In this document: one piece after another, positions 1 through 9,275 of the stretch
How positions within the stretch are numbered: the first letter of the stretch is position 1
Layout: the number at the start of each line of letters is the position of its first letter
From: JADZAA01 sp039810485
Lineage (GTDB): Bacteria; Bacteroidota; Ignavibacteria; Kapaibacteriales; UBA961
Length of the DNA: 64,000 bases
Assembly (NCBI GenBank): GCA_039810485.1
Contig: JBDHXA010000004.1
Coordinates: forward strand, 1 to 64,000
Direction: 5' to 3'
The notes under the pieces: generated by a model
What the model saw: the letters and a program-made list of their open reading frames with translations, nothing else
The model's database searches: none
Told to the model about the DNA's origin: nothing
Program-made: the position numbers and the translations under genes

Positions 1-149
1 AAAGCTACGGCGTAGCAGGCAGAATACATTGCTCTGAGGGATTTATAGAGAAACTAGCCGAAAACAACAGTTTTAAGCCGTATTTACGCGGAGAAATTGA
101 AATTAAAGGCAAAGGCATAATGAAAACATATTTTTTAGAGAAAATTTAG
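1..149 (+). CDS. Class III adenylate/guanylate cyclase, C-terminal fragment
   Basis: The gene enters from the left edge and only the last 48 codons are present, reading in frame from base 3 to the TAG at 147-149. The peptide runs SYGVAGRIHCSEGFIE and ends with EIEIKGKGIMKTYFLE. A glycine-rich 'IEIKGKG.M.TYFL' ending is characteristic of the catalytic domain of class III nucleotide cyclases, which make cAMP or cGMP from ATP or GTP. The metal-binding and base-selecting residues lie outside the window, so substrate and sensor domains cannot be judged. Confidence 0.7.
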   Translation, partial: SYGVAGRIHCSEGFIEKLAENNSFKPYLRGEIEIKGKGIMKTYFLEKI

Positions 150-492
150 AAGGAAATTATCTTATTTCTTACTTTGTAAATTACGCTGATTCAATAGTAA
201 ACTTAAACGACTGAATTTGATAATTCAACAGCGACCAGCAACGTCTTAATAATTAAAAACTTTAATTAAGTGTCTCAACATAAAATATTTACAATCTTAT
301 CATAAATCTGAAAACAATACATTCAAACTCTCAAGAAACATACACGTCAAGAAAAAAATATAAATCATGGTTAACAACAAAGTTTCACAGCCAGCTAAAT
401 CATCGGATAATTGCATTGTTTCAACGATTAGCAGTACATTATGGCGCAACAAGAAAAATAAAAGAAATAATTATTTGCTTGTCCTGCAAACT
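150..492. other. Intergenic region, AT-rich
   Basis: No coding signal is recognisable between the cyclase stop and the preferred start of the next gene. A TTACTTTG at 169-176 resembles the Bacteroidota -7 box (TAnnTTTG) with one mismatch. An open frame runs through 367-492 into the next gene but its residues look non-coding. Confidence 0.4.
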
Positions 493-1293
493 ATGCAAAA
501 GTTTTTTCTTGTTGCAGCGATGCTATTTTTATTGCCTCTAAGCGTTTCGTCGGTGCAATTCAAGCCGCTGAGATATAAATTTGAGAAAGGTCAGCACATT
601 TCCGTTGAAGTTATGATTGAGTCGAGCCAAATGCGATTCGGAAAAATACCGATTGTCGCGGACAGCATAGACGAGCGAGGAGGAACGCATCTGACAATTT
701 TGCCGACCGAATATGGGAATTATCTTGGCGGTGCGAAGTTTAACGCTATTCTGACGCCGCGAGGACAATTGCGCGTAGAACCAGCGGTAGATTCGCTAAA
801 CCGCGCAATTATGCAATCGCTGAAAGCAGATAGCTTTTATTATCAAATTTGGGGAAATGACGCCATAATGACAGTCTATCAATTTCTCTTTCCATATTTG
901 CCTCGTTCAGGCAATATTGCCGCTGCTCTCGACACTATTCAAGATGCCTCTTATGTGCAGCGAAAGCTTATGAGCGACGAGGGAAATGAAGACCAACCAA
1001 TACAATTAATGTCGACTCATCATGTTCGCACAAAACATCATCGTGGCAAAACTTTCAAGCAGAAAGGCGTAAAATATTATCGTTTGTATCGAACAGAGGA
1101 AGAAACCGAAGAAAATTGTCTGACACGCAATGTATATAAATTTTGGCGTTCAGTCGCTGAAACAGAATGGGTAGTAAGAGAGCGCGACGGCGCCATGCTT
1201 CAAGAAAAGATGTTAGTATACAAAAAAACTCACGACGGCGAATGGCAGGCAATCACAAGAACTTTCGACGCATCAGGCGGAATGTTTAAGTAA
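493..1293 (+). CDS. Secreted protein of unknown function
   Basis: I do not recognise a family. From the ATG at 493 the protein is 266 residues and starts with a signal peptide (MQKFFLVAAMLFLLP, then SVSS). An upstream ATG at 367 would add 42 hydrophilic residues in front of it, so 493 is preferred. The mature part begins with 'LRYKFEKGQ' and contains alternating hydrophobic stretches suggestive of beta-strands, as in periplasmic or outer-membrane-associated proteins. A basic, His-rich stretch (HHVRTKHHRGK) lies in the middle. A strong terminator follows 15 bases after the stop, so it is the last gene of its transcript. Confidence 0.6.
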   Translation: MQKFFLVAAMLFLLPLSVSSVQFKPLRYKFEKGQHISVEVMIESSQMRFGKIPIVADSIDERGGTHLTILPTEYGNYLGGAKFNAILTPRGQLRVEPAVDSLNRAIMQSLKADSFYYQIWGNDAIMTVYQFLFPYLPRSGNIAAALDTIQDASYVQRKLMSDEGNEDQPIQLMSTHHVRTKHHRGKTFKQKGVKYYRLYRTEEETEENCLTRNVYKFWRSVAETEWVVRERDGAMLQEKMLVYKKTHDGEWQAITRTFDASGGMFK

Positions 1294-1308
1294 AACCTTG
1301 CTTTGCAA

Positions 1309-1343
1309 AGAAAAGCCCGCTTTATGGCGGGCTTTTCTTTTTT
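1309..1343 (+). terminator. Bidirectional rho-independent terminator
   Basis: A perfect 10-bp stem AAAAGCCCGC (1311-1320) / GCGGGCTTTT (1327-1336) with a 6-base loop is followed by CTTTTTT. It lies between two convergent genes and has A/T runs on both sides, so it can serve both strands. Confidence 0.9.
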
Positions 1344-1358
1344 AAGATTCTTTCGGCT

Positions 1359-3491
1359 TTATTCTTCATCATGCTTATGCGCTTGATAATCGGCTGCAAG
1401 CTTTTGTTGGACGAGAGGCGGAACAGGCATATATTCGGCAAATTGCTTTGAGAAAGTGGCTCTTCCCTGCGTCATAGCGCGCAGAGCCGACGAATATTTA
1501 TCCAATTCGGCCAATGGCATACGCGCTTTAATAAACTGATAATGACCTTCGGAGTCAATGCCAATAATAATGCCTCGTCGCGAGGGCAGATCGCTCATAA
1601 CATCGCCTACGAAATCCTCCGGCACAATAATTTCGACATCATACATAGGCTCGAGAATTTTTGGATCTGCCTGAACAAAACAATCTTTGAATGCCATCAT
1701 TCCGGCAGTTTTGAAAGCTGCTTCATTCGAGTCGACAGGATGCATTTTGCCGTCAAAAACCGAAACGCGAATGTCGCGCGCAGGACTGCCTGTAAGCGGT
1801 CCTTCTGTCATTTTTTCCATCACGCCTTTGAGTATGGCCGGCATAAAGCGCTGGTCGATTACTCCGCCCACAATACAATTCAGAAACACAAGTTTGCCTC
1901 CCCAAGCCAAATCATGCTCTTCCGTTCCGCGAACGGTGATTCCTGCCGGCGGCGCCATTCCATCGAAAAATGGCTCTACGAGCATATGAACTTCGGCAAA
2001 CTGACCGGCTCCTCCGCTTTGTTTTTTATGGCGATACATGCCCTTTACGCCTTTTTGAATTGTTTCGCGATACGGCACCTTCGGCTCGTGAAATTCTACC
2101 TCTAATTTGAAGCGATTAGCCAAACGCCATTTTATTGAGGTTAGATGAATATCGCCTTGGGCATGAATGATCATTTGCTTTAACTCTTGTGAATGTTCGA
2201 TCACAATAGTTGGATCTTCCTCATGTAAATGATGCAATGCAATACCGAGCTTATCCTCCTCGCCTTTTTTTGCGGGAGAAATTGCAATGCGAATTTTTGG
2301 GTCGGGAAATTGGATAGGCGCTAATGTAAGGTCGAAACCTTTGTCATGAAGCGTATTATTAACATGAGTATTTTTTAGTTTAACTGTTGCTCCTATATCG
2401 CCAGCATACAAGGGGTTAACCTCGTTTCGCTTCTTGCCGTTCACAGTAAAAATTTGACTTAGTCGTTCGCTTGCGCCTGTTTGCTCGTTGAAGAGATCCT
2501 GACCAGGCGTTACCTTGCCAGAATACACGCGAAAGAACGACATTTCGCCGAGATGCGCTTCGCTGATTGCTTTGAATACAAAGGCGCACGTTTTGCCATC
2601 GGGATTGCAGGGCAGAGAAGTTCCATTAGCTGTAATTTTTGGCGGCATTTCCACCGGAGCAGGCACCACATTGTCAATAAAGCCCATAAGTCGTCCGCTG
2701 CCCATATTTAGCTTGGCCGAAATACAAAAGACCGGAAATATTTGACGGCTTATCATTGCTCCCTGCAAACCCTTGCGCATTTCATCTTCGTCAAGCTCGC
2801 CTTTCTCAAAATAGAGGTTCATCAAGCTTTCGTCGTTTTCTGCAATAATTTCAATAAGCTCGTTATGAAGCGCTGCAGCTTTTTCTTTTTCGTCGGCAGG
2901 TATAGGCAATTTTTCCGGTTTGCCGCCGCCTTCAGGGAAACGGTACATTGTCATTTTGAGCACATCAATGATGGAATCAAAGCCCAAGCCCTCGTTGTAA
3001 GGATATTGAACCACTGTTACCTCGCGGCCAAAACGTTCTTTGGCTTGCTCTACAGCGCGGTCGAACTTTGACTGCTCCATATCTGTTTTGTTTATTGCAA
3101 TAATCATTGGAGTCTGAAATTGCTTAGTGTACTTCCACACTATTTCAGTTCCTACTTCAACGCCATTTACGGCATTTAACACCATGATTCCAGTATCGAC
3201 AACTCGCAGAGCCGACACTACTTCGCCCACAAAATCATCATAGCCGGGACAGTCAATAATGTTGATTTTGTAATCTCTCCATTCGGCAAATAGAATTGTT
3301 CCGTAAACGCTTGCTTTGCGTTCGCGTTCTATTTCATTATAATCGCTTACGGTATTTTGCTCTTCAATTGTACCCCTGCGATTGATCCCGCCGGACTCGA
3401 ACAGCATGCACTCGGCAAGAGTGGTTTTGCCCGATCCGGCGTGGCCTAACAATGCAACATTACGAATGTGATGCGCGTCATAGATTTGCAT
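1359..3491 (-). CDS. Elongation factor G-like GTPase (EF-G paralogue)
   Basis: A 710-residue protein with the full EF-G layout: G domain (1-280), domain II, domain III, a domain IV with the 'QSGGAGQF' stretch, and a C-terminal domain V ('MYDVEIIVPEDFVGDVMSDL'). The P-loop is GHAGSGKTT (16-24) rather than the AHIDAGKTT of canonical EF-G. G3 is DCPGYDDF (80-87), with Tyr84 where canonical translocases carry the histidine that triggers GTP hydrolysis. NKTD is at 134-137. These changes are typical of the EF-G-like/FusA2 family found beside a true EF-G, whose role is poorly defined (ribosome-linked GTPase). Housekeeping translocation is probably done by another gene outside the window. It converges on the upstream gene and shares its terminator. 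Confidence 0.88.
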   Translation of the reverse strand: MQIYDAHHIRNVALLGHAGSGKTTLAECMLFESGGINRRGTIEEQNTVSDYNEIERERKASVYGTILFAEWRDYKINIIDCPGYDDFVGEVVSALRVVDTGIMVLNAVNGVEVGTEIVWKYTKQFQTPMIIAINKTDMEQSKFDRAVEQAKERFGREVTVVQYPYNEGLGFDSIIDVLKMTMYRFPEGGGKPEKLPIPADEKEKAAALHNELIEIIAENDESLMNLYFEKGELDEDEMRKGLQGAMISRQIFPVFCISAKLNMGSGRLMGFIDNVVPAPVEMPPKITANGTSLPCNPDGKTCAFVFKAISEAHLGEMSFFRVYSGKVTPGQDLFNEQTGASERLSQIFTVNGKKRNEVNPLYAGDIGATVKLKNTHVNNTLHDKGFDLTLAPIQFPDPKIRIAISPAKKGEEDKLGIALHHLHEEDPTIVIEHSQELKQMIIHAQGDIHLTSIKWRLANRFKLEVEFHEPKVPYRETIQKGVKGMYRHKKQSGGAGQFAEVHMLVEPFFDGMAPPAGITVRGTEEHDLAWGGKLVFLNCIVGGVIDQRFMPAILKGVMEKMTEGPLTGSPARDIRVSVFDGKMHPVDSNEAAFKTAGMMAFKDCFVQADPKILEPMYDVEIIVPEDFVGDVMSDLPSRRGIIIGIDSEGHYQFIKARMPLAELDKYSSALRAMTQGRATFSKQFAEYMPVPPLVQQKLAADYQAHKHDEE

Positions 3492-3752
3492 GAATGCGAC
3501 CTTTAAATTATGGTAAGAAATTATTTATTTTGCCTCAATAGGCAGCGTCAAACAGCACCCCAAATATTAATTGCGCAATATTTTTGCCTGCCAATTATCA
3601 CTCTTGTAAGGAAGTTGTCCGCAACATTGACATTGCACAATCAAGACATTACAAATTACGTAAAATTCTTCGTTATAACCTTTGCTTTTTATCATATCGT
3701 TTGTTTCACAAATGAATGCTCAGCAATATCTCGAAGACAGTATCGAATTTCG
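3492..3752. other. Intergenic region upstream of the EF-G-like gene
   Basis: AT-rich sequence holding the unrecognised promoter of the minus-strand EF-G-like gene. The short open frames here have no recognisable protein character. Confidence 0.4.
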
Positions 3753-3796
3753 TAAAAAAACCCGAAACAGCTTTGACGCTTGTTTCGGGTTTTTTC
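3753..3796 (-). terminator. Terminator of tRNA-Ser
   Basis: The stem CCCGAAACA (3761-3769) / TGTTTCGGG (3781-3789) is flanked by A7 on the left and T6 on the right. It sits directly downstream of the minus-strand tRNA and could work in both directions. Confidence 0.85.
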
Positions 3797-3803
3797 GATA
3801 TTG

Positions 3804-3885
3804 CGGAGGGTGAGAGAGTCGAACTCTCACAGGCGTAAGCCCGGCAGTTTTCAAGACTGCTGCCATACCATTAGGCGAACCCTCC
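3804..3885 (-). tRNA. tRNA-Ser(UGA)
   Basis: The reverse complement folds as a tRNA: acceptor GGAGGGT/ACCCTCC, anticodon stem GCAGT/ACTGC around loop CTTGAAA (anticodon TGA), T-arm GAGAG-TTCGACT-CTCTC. A 15-base variable arm is expected for the class II tRNA-Ser. It is 82 bases with discriminator G. The CCA end is not encoded and must be added enzymatically. Confidence 0.95.
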
Positions 3886-4033
3886 GGTTAATTTTGATGA
3901 AAATCTATGGCAAAAATGCAGTTTTTTTTTCAATTACGATGCATTTGCTTTCATCAGCTGTGAAAATCGGCAAATGCTTGACTACCTTCTTTTTCTATTT
4001 AGAAAAACTAGCTAATCGAATATATTCAATGCG

Positions 4034-6106
4034 TTATCGCGCTATTGTTAAAAGCCGAGCAATGAATCCTGTAGGAAATGTCAGCCGCACTATATATGTG
4101 CCAGATGGCAAATCATTCACCGGAAGTTCCAATGTAAATTTGCCATTGCTTCTATAATTAGCAGGTGCTTCTGCATATTTTGCCACAAAAGCTGAAGAGC
4201 CATTCAATAATAGTATTTCTATTTTTGACGGAGTATTCTCGGTGCTGATTGTAATCTGTTCAGAAGCTGGCAAAGGATATAGTTGAATGCCGTAATCTAC
4301 GTATTCAAATACGGCGCTCGGAATAGTTGATATGAAGCGTGTTTTCAAAATCGTTCCTCCATCGCCAACAACCCAGCCGGTTGTGTCATTTACAAAACTC
4401 ATGCTATGCAATGCGCCGGCAGATCCCGTAAAATGCGACTGCCATGTTTTTCCGTTGTCAGCCGTGCGAATTGCCTTGCCTTCGTCGCCAACAATCCAGC
4501 CCTTACCGTCTTGAGAAACAGTAATTGAACGAAGCGTAACGGACTCTCCGCTCGTTACACTTTGCCATGAAGCTCCACCGTCTGTTGTTGAGCGCACCAC
4601 GCCGTTTTCCCCGCAAATCCATCCTATTTGACTGTTAACAAAGGCAACGCCATACATTGAAGCAGTCGTGCCGCTTTGCTGCAGCGTCCATTCATTTCCG
4701 CCATTGGAAGTTGTAAAAACAGTTCCATGCTTGCCAGCAGCCCAGCCGGTTGATTGATTGATAAAAAATACCCGATACAAAGCGGTGTCTCCTCGATGCA
4801 ACTGTTGTTTCCATGTTTTGCCTCCGTCTATTGTTGCATATATGCCGCTTTCTCCTCCGGCAAACCCTATTAACTGCGAAAGAAATTGCACCGAATAGAA
4901 AGTTCCGAGCGAGCCGGTATTTTGCAAATTAAAATTCAAGCCGCCGTCGTCCGTTCGCATAATTACGCCATTTGCTCCTGCAATCCATCCGATTGAAGAA
5001 GTGATAAACGACGCATCTCGCACAATGATAGGAAAAGGCAATGTAATGCGCTGCCACTTCTCTCCCGCATTTTGCGTTCTCATTACCACTCCAGAATCTC
5101 CAACAGCCCAGCCATTTTGTGCATCTATAAATGATACGCCATAAAAATTTATGGTTGGACCGCTTGTTAAATTCGTCCATGCAGTGCCGCTGTCAGTTGA
5201 GCGCAACACCATTCCTCCCACACCTGCCGCAAATCCATCCGTTTGATTGCGAAAACGAATGCTGCGCAGAGATTGTTTTGTATTCGCGACAGCAGAAACC
5301 CAAGTTGTCCCGCCGTTTGTGGTGCGAAGAATAACGCCGTCATCGCCGCAAGCCCATCCAATGTCTGGATTCAAGAAAAATACGTCATGAAGCGTTGTTA
5401 CAATATTTGATTTCTGCGAACTCCATGTTTGGCCGCCGTCTTTTGTTGCAATTATTTCGCCTAAATCTCCTACAGCCCAGCCATATCCGCCTGCTAAAAA
5501 CCAGATGCTTTTCAATGAATTATCTGATTTAGTGAATTGCGGCTGCCATGAGCGTCCGCTATTGTCAGTCGCCACAATCATGCCTCCATTGCCTGCAATC
5601 CATCCATGCAAGCTGTCAGTAAAATGAACTGCATTAAAAATACCCGAAATTCCGCTTGGAGTAGAAGCCCACGATTGACCGCCATCGGTAGTTTTCAAAA
5701 GCGCGGCTTTATTGCCGACAGCAAAACCGACAGACGAAGTCGGAAAGGAAACACCGTTCAGAGTTTGCATTATAGGGCTTGATTGCATAGTCCAATTTTG
5801 ACCACCGTCAGTTGTATGAAGAATAGCGCCGCCGCCTCCGACAGCCCATCCCTGCGTATTATTGCTGAAAACAATTGCGTTCAGATTCTGAACGGTAGGG
5901 CTTATAGCAGCAGTAAAACTATTGCCGAAATTGGATGTTGAAAGCAATGTGCCGGTAGCTCCAACAGCAAAATAATTTCCTGATGGTGTTGTTGATGCTC
6001 CATAAATATCGTTGCCTATTGGCAATGGATTTTGCCATATCCATCCGTTTTGAGAGAAAAGAAGCGTTGGCAAAAAGAAAGCGGCGAAAATGAAAATAGT
6101 GCGCAT
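4034..6106 (-). CDS. Secreted Ycf48-type beta-propeller repeat protein with T9SS sorting domain
   Basis: From the ATG at 6106 it encodes 690 residues beginning with a signal peptide (MRTIFIFAAFFLPTLLFSQ). An ATG 13 codons upstream (6145) would bury that peptide. The body is roughly a dozen repeats of about 45 residues with the pattern 'GWAVG..G.I..T.DGG..W', the Ycf48/photosystem-II-stability-factor-like or BNR beta-propeller fold. Repeats of this kind are common in secreted FCB proteins and say little about ligand. The last 85 residues ('YGIQLYPLPAS...ITIST' to 'LPSGTYIVRL...LTIAR') match a type A T9SS sorting domain, so export across the outer membrane and surface attachment are expected. 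It is monocistronic between the phosphofructokinase gene and the tRNA. Confidence 0.85.
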   Translation of the reverse strand: MRTIFIFAAFFLPTLLFSQNGWIWQNPLPIGNDIYGASTTPSGNYFAVGATGTLLSTSNFGNSFTAAISPTVQNLNAIVFSNNTQGWAVGGGGAILHTTDGGQNWTMQSSPIMQTLNGVSFPTSSVGFAVGNKAALLKTTDGGQSWASTPSGISGIFNAVHFTDSLHGWIAGNGGMIVATDNSGRSWQPQFTKSDNSLKSIWFLAGGYGWAVGDLGEIIATKDGGQTWSSQKSNIVTTLHDVFFLNPDIGWACGDDGVILRTTNGGTTWVSAVANTKQSLRSIRFRNQTDGFAAGVGGMVLRSTDSGTAWTNLTSGPTINFYGVSFIDAQNGWAVGDSGVVMRTQNAGEKWQRITLPFPIIVRDASFITSSIGWIAGANGVIMRTDDGGLNFNLQNTGSLGTFYSVQFLSQLIGFAGGESGIYATIDGGKTWKQQLHRGDTALYRVFFINQSTGWAAGKHGTVFTTSNGGNEWTLQQSGTTASMYGVAFVNSQIGWICGENGVVRSTTDGGASWQSVTSGESVTLRSITVSQDGKGWIVGDEGKAIRTADNGKTWQSHFTGSAGALHSMSFVNDTTGWVVGDGGTILKTRFISTIPSAVFEYVDYGIQLYPLPASEQITISTENTPSKIEILLLNGSSAFVAKYAEAPANYRSNGKFTLELPVNDLPSGTYIVRLTFPTGFIARLLTIAR

Positions 6107-6170
6107 AATCAAAATAAAATGTGTGGCATCATTGTTTATTATCAATAAAATAAATAATTTTTATTGTTGT

Positions 6171-7277
6171 TTAATCTCCGAAGGAAATGCCTAAATCGCG
6201 AGCGGTCAATACTGTATCGGCATTTATCGGCACGCATCTCATGCGTCCAGCAACTTCTTCAAGCGGAACGTGCAGTATGTCTGGCGGATCTAAGGCAACC
6301 ATAATTCCCGATTGTCCTTCTGCAAGCGCTCGCACAGATGCCGCCCCAAAACGCAGCGCAAGCAGCCGATCGAAAGTAGTTGGTGTTCCGCCTCGCTGCA
6401 AGTGTCCTAACACAACCGTTCTGGTTTCTTTTCCAGTTAAGCGCTCCAGCTCTGCAGCCACGCGAGCTCCGGCTCCGCCCAAGCGCTCGGCGCGTCCAAT
6501 TTCATGATCAACCACTGAATATGTGCCGTCCTTTGGAAAAGCTCCTTCGGCTACGACAATTATTGAGAATTTTCTTCCGGTATGTTCGCGGGCTATCACT
6601 TTCTGCGCTACTTTCTCGATATCATAAGGTATTTCGGGAATTAAAATAGCATCGGCAGTTCCTGCTATGCCGCTGTGAAGCGCTATCCAGCCGGCATAGC
6701 GCCCCATGACTTCCACAACCATTACGCGACGGTGCGATTCAGCGGTGGAATGAAGCCGGTCAATACATTCAGTTGCAAAGGTTACAGCAGTATCGAACCC
6801 AAAAGTAAGGACTGTTTTATCAAGATCATTGTCAATGGTCTTGGGCACGCCGATAACGCGAACACCTTTTTCAGCAAGTCGGTTTGCAATAGAAAGTGAC
6901 CCATCGCCGCCGACGGCAATCAAAGCGTCGACACCTTCTTTTCTCAGAGCTTCAATAATTTCATCTGAGCGATCAATTTCAACAATGCTGCCATCGGGAT
7001 TAACAATTGGAAAAGCAAAAGGATTACCGCGATTGGTTGTTCCTAAAATTGTGCCGCCTAAGTGAGTTATTCCATGCACCGAAGCCGGCACAAGCGGAAC
7101 TAATCCGCCTTCAGGATATTCGCTTGCGTGCAATATTCCATCATATCCGTCTCTAATGCCGATAACTTTCCAACCGCGAAAATGCGCCGCAAGAACTACG
7201 GAGCGAATAACAGCATTCAAACCGGGAGCATCGCCACCACCTGTGTTAATTGCAATTGTAAGGGATTGTCCATTCAT
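6171..7277 (-). CDS. pfkA: 6-phosphofructokinase, ATP-dependent (group III type)
   Basis: 368 residues; phosphorylates fructose 6-phosphate to fructose 1,6-bisphosphate, the committed step of glycolysis, in the cytoplasm. Visible motifs are GGGDAPGLN (13-21, nucleotide loop), GGDGS (123-127) and PKTIDND (145-151) with the catalytic Asp149. The glycine in GGDGS points to ATP rather than pyrophosphate as phosphoryl donor. The lysine of PKTIDND is the residue seen in pyrophosphate and 'mixed-substrate' group III enzymes. The G/K combination is known from ATP-using group III enzymes, so ATP use is likely but deserves a biochemical check. A TAATTTTG box lies about 30 bases upstream of the start (7308-7315, minus strand). 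Confidence 0.93.
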   Translation of the reverse strand: MNGQSLTIAINTGGGDAPGLNAVIRSVVLAAHFRGWKVIGIRDGYDGILHASEYPEGGLVPLVPASVHGITHLGGTILGTTNRGNPFAFPIVNPDGSIVEIDRSDEIIEALRKEGVDALIAVGGDGSLSIANRLAEKGVRVIGVPKTIDNDLDKTVLTFGFDTAVTFATECIDRLHSTAESHRRVMVVEVMGRYAGWIALHSGIAGTADAILIPEIPYDIEKVAQKVIAREHTGRKFSIIVVAEGAFPKDGTYSVVDHEIGRAERLGGAGARVAAELERLTGKETRTVVLGHLQRGGTPTTFDRLLALRFGAASVRALAEGQSGIMVALDPPDILHVPLEEVAGRMRCVPINADTVLTARDLGISFGD

Positions 7278-7595
7278 GTTGATTTGTTCCTTTTATACAT
7301 CATTTTACAAAATTAGCCCTATTCTATCGGAAAATATTCGTCTTTCTAAATTCAATGCTATTTTTTTCAAAAATGTCTGATTAGTAATCGCATTATTCTC
7401 ACTCACATTGTCCGTCTATAAAATTAGCGTGCAACACAATGCAAAATTGTCTATGCTTTCTTTCGTCACTTTACAACGACATTGCACGCGCATAATTCTG
7501 CTCCGCAAATATCGAACATTTATAATTAGCTTCATTTTGTCAAGAGATATTTCTTGCATAACTGCTGATTACTTTGCAATATAAATTATCTTTTC
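7278..7595. other. Divergent intergenic region between pfkA and bshC
   Basis: 318 AT-rich bases between two divergent genes, so both promoters must lie here. On the minus strand TAATTTTG (7308-7315) fits the Bacteroidota -7 consensus for pfkA. On the plus strand TTACTTTG (7569-7576) lies 19 bases before the bshC ATG with one mismatch. No convincing -33 TTG was found at the usual spacing for either. Confidence 0.45.
7308..7315 (-). promoter_or_regulatory. Candidate -7 box of pfkA
   Basis: TAATTTTG on the minus strand matches TAnnTTTG at all six fixed positions, 30 bases upstream of the pfkA start. The -33 element is not evident. Confidence 0.35.
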
Positions 7596-9209
7596 ATGGT
7601 TACATCTCTGACATTTAGCCAAATTCCGCATTTCAGCAGATTGTTTGTTGAGTTTATAAAAGACAATCCTCTAATTGCAAAGCGCTTTCCAATAAAAGAC
7701 GCGGATTGTTTTAAAAAACGAGCTTTACATTTTTCGGGCAGAGTCAATCTATTGCAATCTATTACTGCAACAATGTCAGGTCTTGCTCTTACTGATGCAC
7801 AACGCCAAGCTTTATCTGATTTATCAAAAAATAATAGCTTAACAGTAGTTACAGGACAGCAAGTTGGTTTTCTAGGAGGGGCTGAATATACTGCATTAAA
7901 ATTACATTCCGCTGTTCATAAAGCCAAAACTCTCGCCGCCAAGCATCCAGAATTGCTTTTCGCGCCCGTATTTTGGGTGGAAGACGACGATCACGATTAT
8001 CTTGAAGCGGCAGAAACAACACTTATAACTTCTAGCGGAGAGCCAAAACGTGTATCCTGCGCCACATCAAATGAAATTCTCGGTTTGCCTGCTTGCTTGC
8101 GCACTTTTGACTCCAATATTCTTAATGTCGTTCAAGATATAAAAAACGCATTATCGAACACACCTAATTATAATGACTTTTCAGAATTATTATCAGATAT
8201 TTACGCTCCCGGGAACGGATGGTCAAAAGCTTTTATTCAATTGTTGCAGTTGCTGTTTGGAGAAACAGGCATACTTTTTATCTCAGCATCAGAAATACGA
8301 AAACATGGTTTGTCTTCCGATATTATTACACGAGAATTTGAATCGTACGGACGAATATCTCGATGCATTGAAGACGCTTCACGCCAATTGACCGATTATG
8401 GATTTCATAATCAGATTTCGGGCTCATCAGTAAATGTGTTTTATATGGAAAGCAACGGGAAGCGTATAAAAATTCAAAAAGATGCCAGCATTTACTCGGC
8501 AGGTGCAAAGAAGTGGCAGATTAAAGATCTTTTAGCAGAAGCAAAATCAAATCCAGAGCGTTTTTCGCCTAATGTTGCTTTAAGGCCAATAGTGCAAGAT
8601 ACCGTGTTGCCAACCGCTTATTATATTGCAGGACCTGGCGAAACTTCCTACTATGCCCAACTCAAAGAAGCGTATGAGGTATTTGACGTAGAAATGCCAA
8701 TAATTGCTCAACGCCATTCGGCCACAATTCTGCTTCCTTCGGTTGTGCGATTCCTTGACAAATCTGGATTATCTCCAAAATACTTTATGCAATCATGGAA
8801 TATTATTGATCGTGAATTTTCAGTGAATATGCAAACCGATGAATTTTCAGCATTAATGGGTCAAGCCGTAAATGAAATTAACAATACGTTTAATAGAATA
8901 GTCAAATTTGCCGCATCAACAGACCAAACGTTAGAAGGCTCTGTCAATGCAGCGTTGCATCAAACGCTAAAGTCGGTTGACAACATACAAAAGAAAATAA
9001 TTTCAGCTGTCAAAAGAAAAAATGAAGTCAATTATAGCAAATATCGCCTAGCTTCCAATGTAATCTATCCGAACGGCGCTTTGCAAGAACGCACTTTATC
9101 TTTTGCATCATGGATGCCATTTACGAACAATGAAATAGTCCAGAAAGCATTTCACTCAATTGTTGCTTTACCGGCAAACACTCATTATTTTATTCCTTTA
9201 TTTCAATGA
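7596..9209 (+). CDS. bshC: Bacillithiol biosynthesis cysteine-adding enzyme
   Basis: 537 residues. BshC is the cytoplasmic enzyme proposed to join cysteine to glucosaminyl-malate in the last step of bacillithiol synthesis. Family landmarks are all visible: VVTGQQVGFLGG (84-95), APVFWVEDDDHDY (123-135, usually 'WVAGEDHDF') and the block 'LRPIVQDTVLPTAYYIAGPGE' with 'YYAQLKEAYEVF'. Length is typical for the family (about 530-540). bshA and bshB are not in this window. The gene starts 318 bases from the divergent pfkA. Confidence 0.95.
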   Translation: MVTSLTFSQIPHFSRLFVEFIKDNPLIAKRFPIKDADCFKKRALHFSGRVNLLQSITATMSGLALTDAQRQALSDLSKNNSLTVVTGQQVGFLGGAEYTALKLHSAVHKAKTLAAKHPELLFAPVFWVEDDDHDYLEAAETTLITSSGEPKRVSCATSNEILGLPACLRTFDSNILNVVQDIKNALSNTPNYNDFSELLSDIYAPGNGWSKAFIQLLQLLFGETGILFISASEIRKHGLSSDIITREFESYGRISRCIEDASRQLTDYGFHNQISGSSVNVFYMESNGKRIKIQKDASIYSAGAKKWQIKDLLAEAKSNPERFSPNVALRPIVQDTVLPTAYYIAGPGETSYYAQLKEAYEVFDVEMPIIAQRHSATILLPSVVRFLDKSGLSPKYFMQSWNIIDREFSVNMQTDEFSALMGQAVNEINNTFNRIVKFAASTDQTLEGSVNAALHQTLKSVDNIQKKIISAVKRKNEVNYSKYRLASNVIYPNGALQERTLSFASWMPFTNNEIVQKAFHSIVALPANTHYFIPLFQ

Positions 9210-9216
9210 AACTCAG

Positions 9217-9224
9217 TATCTTTG
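9217..9224 (+). promoter_or_regulatory. Candidate -7 box upstream of the receiver gene
   Basis: TATCTTTG fits TAnnTTTG at all fixed positions. A second equally good match, TACTTTTG, lies at 9253-9260. The second would put transcription start just before the ATG at 9276. Neither has a clear TTG at the expected distance. Confidence 0.3.
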
Positions 9225-9275
9225 CAAAACTGTAAGGATATCTAATGTATTTTACTTTTGATGGAGATTATAAAA

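Noticed and set aside
367..492. Use of the ATG at 367 as start of the first complete gene
   Set aside because: It would place 42 hydrophilic residues before an evident signal peptide; the ATG at 493 fits better.
3780..4157. Plus-strand open frame of 125 codons
   Set aside because: It runs antisense through the terminator and tRNA-Ser and into the tail of the Ycf48-type gene; no protein character.
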